Below are positions 58,041 to 64,000 of a stretch of 64,000 nucleotides of DNA, one piece after another. Position numbers and translations under genes: made by a program. A model generated the notes under the pieces. That model ran no database searches, had not been told where the DNA came from, and saw only the letters and a program-made list of their open reading frames with translations. This DNA comes from Castanea sativa. Taxonomy: Eukaryota > Streptophyta > Magnoliopsida > Fagales > Fagaceae. The stretch is from positions 26,899,158 through 26,963,157 of the forward strand of contig NC_134024.1 of the NCBI RefSeq assembly GCF_040712315.1, written 5' to 3'. Each line of letters begins with the position of its first letter. Positions within the stretch are counted from its first letter, which is position 1.

Positions 58041-59082
58041 CCAACATCCGAAGTGGCAAATCTTAAAAAATCTGGCATGGAGCTGCAATGACATTCTAAA
58101 TATGAGATGGTACGGACATATGTGATGGTACGGACATATGTGCTAAAATTTTTAATTATTTTTTATTCAACTCTCTTTGTACTGACTTTCTCTCTCTTGG
58201 AAAAATCTTACATCTCACTTTTATCTATGCTCTTTGTTTCTCTCATCTGTGTCTTTCTATTTGTGCTCTTTGTTTCTCTCATCTATGTCTCTCGAAGTGG
58301 TGCTAGAGGTTGTGGGAATCTTTGCTGATGTTGCGAAGTGGTGCTGGATGTTGTGGGAATCCTTACCGATCTCACGAAGTGGTGCTAGTGGTTGCTCCTT
58401 TGCTTACTAATCTTATGAAGCAAACGTTTTTCTTTAGAAAGCACCGACACGGCTATAGGGTTGTCGTACCGGAATCCGACGTAGGGTGTGGCGGGCGACA
58501 CCGCTACTCGCGCGTCATAATTTTTTTTTTTTGTTTCCGGATTCGCACTGACTTGCACCGATTCAGCTCCGACATGCGCCGATTCGAGCCGAATCGGATT
58601 GTATCGGCTGAATATCGATGTGTTTTGGCCGGAAAAAGGAAATCGGCTAGTAGGGAAAAAAAAAACTTAAACCGAAAATACTGGTGGATATTGATACGCC
58701 TCTATTGCCGTCACAATTTCTCCGGCCTTAATCCCTTTCTTCTTCTTCTTCTTCCTCTTTTTTTTTGTTTTTGTTTTTTTGCTAGAGCCATTTTTTTCTG
58801 TTTCTTTTTTTGATAAGAACAACTTAAAATAAAAGTCTTTATTTTGGTGCCTCTCTAACCAAACTCGTGAGAGCCACATCTTTCCCTTTTTTTTAATGGG
58901 AAGCTACACCTATTTTAATACCTGCCACATATATCCTTTATTTTGTTTTTGGGTTGATCAAATACGTGAGCCACTAAGCCACATCTTTTTTTTATTTATT
59001 TATAGGAAGCCTCATCTATTTTAATACCTCTATCAATAATTCAAGTGTCAAAAACTTTTGTGTACTTATTATTATCTATTTA

Positions 59083-59084
<2 letters not shown>

Positions 59085-59151
<67 letters not shown>

Positions 59152-59159
59152 GAGTTTTC

Positions 59160-59203
<44 letters not shown>

Positions 59204-59211
59204 GAGTTTTC

Positions 59212-59279
<68 letters not shown>
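59085..59279. repeat. Interrupted (TTA)n microsatellite
   Basis: Three long TTA/ATT tracts separated by two identical interruptions ATATGAGTTTTCT near 59149 and 59201. The identical interruptions suggest a larger unit was duplicated. Confidence 0.95.
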
Positions 59280-59280
<1 letters not shown>

Positions 59281-59772
59281 AAAAAGCATGCTTAGAAATA
59301 TATAAAAAATATAAATAAAAATATTTTCAATAATTTTTTAATCGCTGCACCTTGCCGCACCTTGCCGCACCTACACCCTATTTTTTTTTTAAAATTGCCG
59401 AGTCCTTCACCCACACCTGTATCCGCACCCGAATCTAGAAATGCACCTGTGCTTAATAGGTTTTTCTTCCCAGTGGTTCATGGCAGTGTTAGTTTTGGAG
59501 GTGTTAAGCGGTGTTGGTGGTTAGGCTCGAACTATAGAAGAGAAAGAAGCTTGATTTTTTGGCTTTGATCGTGTCAGAGATGATGGCATTGAGGTGGGGG
59601 ATTGGTGGTGGGGATTATGGGGGATGGGTAGGGGTGGTTTGTAGCACTGTTTTTGGACCTTTGGTGGTGTTATGGGGTGTGGGTTGCAGTGATTGGGTGG
59701 TTTCGGACGTGGGTGATGGTGGTCGATTGTGGGTTTGTGGCAATGGTGGTGATTGTGATTTTTTTTTGTTGG

Positions 59773-59819
<47 letters not shown>

Positions 59820-60135
59820 TTTGGGTCTAAAGAAATTAAATAATTTTTTATTGGTTGTTTATATTATTTTAATGTATTGGAATGTTAAAATAGAATATTT
59901 AATGTATGATATATTGTAAAATGATGTGGTAAAATAGATAAAATAAATTTTAGTATGTCAAAATGACATTTAAGATAGCACGACTGATACTAGTGCTCTT
60001 ATGATTAGTCCACTTGAACTATTCTTATTTTATTATTATTATTTTAATTTTTAAAGTACTTCCCAATTTACTAAAAAGAAACAAGAGATTTAAAAACTTG
60101 ATGTAACATTTAAAATAGAAACGCATTATTTTAAA

Positions 60136-60819
60136 CTAGCCTCATCACACGCGCGTCGTGCGTGCGATGAGGCTTTTTTTTTTTTTGGATTTAGTATTAT
60201 AATTTTTCTTTCATCACAATTTCAAAAAATAGATAGGATTTTTTTTTTTCAAAGAGAATAGGACTCATTTTTCAATTAGAAGCTTTTGCGTGTTTATCCA
60301 AATCCAATTGGTGATGTAATAGTTATCAAAAAAAAAAATTTGATAAAGTAATAAATCCTAAAAAAATGATAATATAATAGTTTTAAAAAATGAACATGGG
60401 ATAGTTTAGTCTGACACTTTTTTTGTTTTTTTTTTTTTTTAACATGGGATAGTTTTTCCTTATTGTATTGGAGGGGTAATTATTTTCTTTCATGAGTAGT
60501 GGGAAGTTCTTTGTTTGAGAAGAAAAGTGGGAAGTTTTTTGTTTGAGAAGAAAAGTAGGAAAGTTTTATTGTACACGTTTCTTTTTTATGAAAAATTCTA
60601 TTTACAAAATGTGGAGAAAATAAATACGTGAAGAGTTTTTTAAGCTATTGAGTAGAAGTAGGAATTTATTAGAAGTATGAAGGCATTTTAACGTAGAAGT
60701 AGAAATTTATTATTTTGTCAATTTACTATTTTAACCTCATTTTTAAGTTTTAGGTAGGGGTATTTTTTACTATAAAAAAAAACAATAACTAACTTTTTGA
60801 ATATATACATATATTTATA

Positions 60820-60877
<58 letters not shown>

Positions 60878-62903
60878 CTAGCCTCAGCTCACGTGCTTCG
60901 CTGGTGAGATGAGGCTTCTTTTGTTTTTTTAGTGGTAGTAGCAAAAAAAAAAAAATTCTATGTTTTTTATTATATATATAATTTTTATTTTGAGAATATA
61001 ATTTATAAGTGGATAAATAAATTTGAAAATCAATAGGAAAGTGACCCTATTTTTTAGGCAATGTTTTAGTGGAAGTTAGGGTTTTATTTTTACCAGATTG
61101 TCCTTTAGTTTTGTCTCTACTTAAACATAGAAATATAAGGGTGTTTTAGAAAAAAAAAACAATTCAGATTGTCGTTTAGCTTTTATATATATATATATAT
61201 ATATAGATAGATTTGTTTTTGGATAAACATGGGTGTTTAACTTATTTTTTTATTTAAAAAAAAAACAATAAACGTATAGTTACTTTGAATAAGTGGGTTA
61301 GTTGAAGAATGTTCCTATTTTATAGGCAATATTTTAGTGCAAGTTAGACATGTATTTTTACCAAACTATTCTTTAATTTTGTCTCTACTTAAACCTAGGG
61401 GTGTAAGGGTATTTTGGAACAAAAAAAAATCTAGTCCAAATAGGTGCAGCCGTTTAAATAGTAGTACTAGCATCTGAGCACGTGCTCACGCGTGTGCTCA
61501 GAGGCTTTTCCATTGTTTGGATAAGGGTTGATTTAGAGCATTTATTATAATTTGAGATTATTACATTTTTCAATCACAAAAAAACATTGGGTGTGATGAG
61601 TATTATGAGTTTACAGGTGAAATAATTTTTCATCACACTCCTAATTTTTTTTGTGATTGAAAAATATAGTAATCTCAAATTATAATTGATGCAAATTATT
61701 AACTTTTTTCACAAAAAAATAGAAGAGCCTCTAAGCACACACTCACATGCGTGCTCAAAGGCTAGTTATTATTATTTTTTTGGATGACAAAATAATGGAT
61801 AGGAAGAATAATGAAAACAAAGTAAGAAAACGAAATATAAACCAAGTACAAGAAAGTAAATAGTGAATGGATGAAAAATACTTACATTTTTGCCGTTGAC
61901 TACACATCTGCTATGTAAGTCTCATAGCTGTTAAGCTTAATTAATATGCTGTAAATCACAAATTCCAAAAGAAGCTATAGCACAATGGTATTAAATAGAA
62001 TTTGGTGACAGAGATTCGAAAAACATAAAAGGTTAAATTATTTGACATGAATGGAAAAAAAATAATGAGTAAATACCTTTCTAAGTGGCTTCATCTATCA
62101 TGTAGTCACCTATTACTTTTGTTCCTCTTAGTATAAAAAGTAGGGAATTGAGGATGGAGATGGGGAGTATTTTCTTTTTTATGGAAAGAGATGAAAAGTA
62201 ATTTGATAACGGTGGATGTGGGTGTACGGTTGGGGTGTTTGAGAAGTAATTTTTTTTTAAACTATCAGTACGTAGGGGTGTTTTTTTTCTTTTTAAATAA
62301 TAATAAAGTAGTTTTAAAAAACAATATAAGTGGGTTAGCGTACATTTACTTGTGTCAGTTTTTTTTTTTTTAACTACCTGTACGTGGGGTGTTTTTTTCT
62401 TTTTAAATAATAATAAAATATTTTTAAAAAACAATAAAAGGGGGTTAGTGGGAGAGTGTTCCTATTTTGTAAGTAATATTTTAGTGCAAGTTAGACATGT
62501 ATTTTACCAAATTATCATTTAGTTTTATCTCTACTTAGACCTAGAGAAATAGGGGCATTTTGGAACAAAAAAAATTCGGTCCAAACAGGGCAGCCGCTTA
62601 AATAGTAGTATAGATTTTTTTTATTTATCAGTAAATGTGCTAGTTTTTTTTTTTTTAACTACCTGTACGTGGGGTGTTTTTTTCTTTTTAAATAATAATA
62701 AAATATTAAAAAGAAAACAATAAAAGGGGGTTAGTGGGAGAGTGTTCCTATTTTGTAGACAATATTTTAGTGCAAGTTAGACATGTATTTTACCAAATTA
62801 TCCTTTAGCTTTATCTCTACTTAGACCTAGAGAAATAGGGGTATTTTGGAACAAAAAAAAAAATCCGATCCAAACAGGACAGCCGCTTAAATAGTAGTAT
62901 AGA
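60136..62903 (-). mobile_element. Cluster of non-autonomous Helitron copies
   Basis: Helitron 3' ends on the minus strand, a GC-rich hairpin followed by CTAG and then T, end at 60136 (hairpin GCCTCATC/GATGAGGC), 60878 and 61467. Helitron 5' ends on the minus strand start TCTATACTACTATTTAAGCG at 62614 and 62903, with a damaged one at about 61466. The sequence next to the 5' ends (ACCTGTACGTGGGGTG, TTCCTATTTTGTAG, AAGTTAGACATGTATTTT, CTACTTAGACCTAG) recurs at 61285-61466, 62380-62614 and 62660-62903, and in diverged form at 61030-61165. No Rep-helicase gene is present. AT tracts lie at 60828-60870 and 61181-61204. Confidence 0.7.
61467..61765. mobile_element. 299-bp foldback with a Helitron-like 3' end on both sides
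   Basis: The left end CTAGCATCTGAGCACGTGCT and the right end, reversed, CTAGCCTTTGAGCACGCATG, both carry a GAGCAC hairpin and a terminal CTAG next to T. Inside, ATAATTTGAGATTA and TTTTTCAATCACAAAAAAA recur inverted. Nearly the whole segment is a palindrome. Confidence 0.65.
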
Positions 62904-62929
62904 TAAAAGATTCAATAGATTCAAAGTAA

Positions 62930-62930
<1 letters not shown>

Positions 62931-62997
<67 letters not shown>
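62931..62997. repeat. (AT)n microsatellite
   Basis: A long AT tract just outside the Helitron cluster, flanked by copies of AAAGATTCAATAGATTC at 62907 and 62999. Confidence 0.9.
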
Positions 62998-63001
<4 letters not shown>

Positions 63002-63166
63002 ATTCAATAGATTCTTAATTATAGTCCCATTTTGAAGAATGTTCCAACCAAACCTGCCGAATAAAAAACCCCACGTGACCTCAAATTATGAACACAAACC
63101 CTTGGATTTGACATCATGGCAGACTACTCACGAACCTATGGAGGCCTGACCAAATTTGAAATATTA

Positions 63167-63807
63167 GGCTCTGTTCGGTTGGAGGAATGGAAAAGTAGGA
63201 GGATGGAAAATTGTGAGAGGATAGAAAAGTGGGAGGATGGAAAATATTTAGTTTTCCCTCTTGTGTGTTCGGTTGGAGGGGTGGAAAAGTGGGAGGATGG
63301 AAAATGTAATTTATATAAATTGACTATTATACCCTTGTTACATAATAGGTAAGAAATAGATTTATTTGTACATCATTACATAATATAAAATTTATCACAT
63401 CATATATATAAATTTTTATTTTTATTATTATAATGTAAAAATTAGATTAGGTCACGTTGAAAAAAAAAAGTTCAGATGTGGAAAAATAAAATAAAAAAAG
63501 AAGAAGAAAGAAGAACGTTCATTGACGTTGAAAAAAAAAAAACATTCTTAGTACCGTTGGAAAAAAGAAAAAAAGAACACGTTAGCATCAGGTGGGTGGG
63601 GGCTTTTTAGTAAAAGCCCCCATCCCATGTTCTCTCCCCACCATTTTCCTCCTAATTTGGGAGGAAAATTTTTGTGGGCTCAGGGGGAAATTTTCCACTC
63701 GGTTTTCCATCCTCCCTTTCTTTTCTCTCCAAACGAACAGAGGAAAATGCCTATTTTCCTCCATTAGTTTTTCATCCTCCCTATTTTCACTCCAAACGGA
63801 CGGGGCC
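63167..63807. mobile_element. PIF/Harbinger-type MITE
   Basis: Left end GGCTCTGTTCGGTTGGAG and reversed right end GGCCCCGTCCGTTTGGAG are inverted repeats, with a 3-bp TTA on both sides (63164-63166 and 63808-63810), the usual PIF/Harbinger duplication. Subterminal GTGGGAGGATGGAAAA-type repeats occur on both sides in inverted form. No transposase frame. Confidence 0.75.
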
Positions 63808-64000
63808 TTAGAGATCATGTGTAACAACATATTGTGTAATGTGTACAAGCATAAAAAGACAGTTTATCTTCACGTCAATGACATCATGGATGATAGATTA
63901 CATTATCATGTTTACAATTTAATTGAAAAATGAAAGAAGACCAAAAATTTGTGTAAAAATCTTATAAAAGTGATTTTCAGTAGATACCTATAGAAGGAGG

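Larger units (their letters stand above)
57754..59998. mobile_element. Possible larger TIR element
   Basis: GACCATTGGCATCAGGTGT on the left and, reversed, GAGCACTAGTATCAGTCGT on the right are similar, resembling the ends of the element at 54596. Between lie a MITE (57839-58040), a direct repeat of GATGGTACGGACATATGT near 58108 and 58126, CpG-rich stretches near 58440-58620, a TTA microsatellite and a (GA)n run at 59776-59817. No transposase and no target duplication found. Confidence 0.33.

Noticed and set aside
59045..59281. Frame encoding runs of Tyr, Leu and Ile
   Set aside because: It is a translated TTA microsatellite.

Overview
The window is a gene-poor, transposon-rich stretch of a plant nuclear genome, most likely a woody eudicot. 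Evidence: AT-rich intergenic DNA with long A/T runs and microsatellites, GT-AG introns of about 80 bp, plant-type L1, Copia, Athila-like and Tat-like elements, tRNA-Asp and tRNA-iMet type primer-binding sites, plant Helitron ends, and several MITE families that I recognise from rosid trees. The species cannot be fixed from the sequence.

Layout. 1-1.5 kb: AT-rich DNA and a solo LTR. 1.7-5.3 kb and 17.9-21.0 kb: two diverged copies of a segmental duplication. Each copy carries one short minus-strand gene (279 and 255 bp) for a small basic protein of unknown function. These are the only plausible host genes. Between the copies lie a 491-bp element carrying a decayed 18S rRNA fragment (5.5-6.0 kb), a 990-bp Mutator-type element with long terminal inverted repeats (7.0-8.0 kb), small MITEs, and a full-length but dead 6.0-kb L1-type LINE on the minus strand (9.6-15.6 kb). 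21-29 kb: AT-rich DNA with MITEs and a 1.4-kb Copia-type solo LTR.

29.1-39.1 kb: a complete 10-kb Ty3/gypsy element, Tat-like, on the minus strand, with 571-bp LTRs. Its gag-pol has ten in-frame stops and one frameshift. Between pol and the 3' LTR it carries a four-exon gene on the opposite strand that is still fully open (639 codons plus stop), followed by a tandem array of palindromes. 39.9-41.1 kb: a hAT element.

41.3-54.5 kb: a four-level nest. A short non-autonomous LTR element contains a TRIM. The TRIM contains an Athila-like element that lost RT, RNase H and most of integrase. The Athila-like 5' LTR is split by a 3.5-kb solo LTR. 54.5-64 kb: TIR elements, Mutator-type MITEs, a hAT element, long TTA and AT microsatellites, a Helitron cluster and a PIF/Harbinger-type MITE.

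How things fit together: insertion order can be read from target-site duplications and interruptions. Nearly all nonsense changes in the retroelements fit C-to-T or G-to-A transitions, as expected for heavily methylated, silenced DNA. The exceptions worth attention are the intact antisense gene in the Tat-like element, the two conserved small-protein paralogues and the 18S-carrying element. No tRNA gene, intact rRNA gene or CRISPR array was seen.
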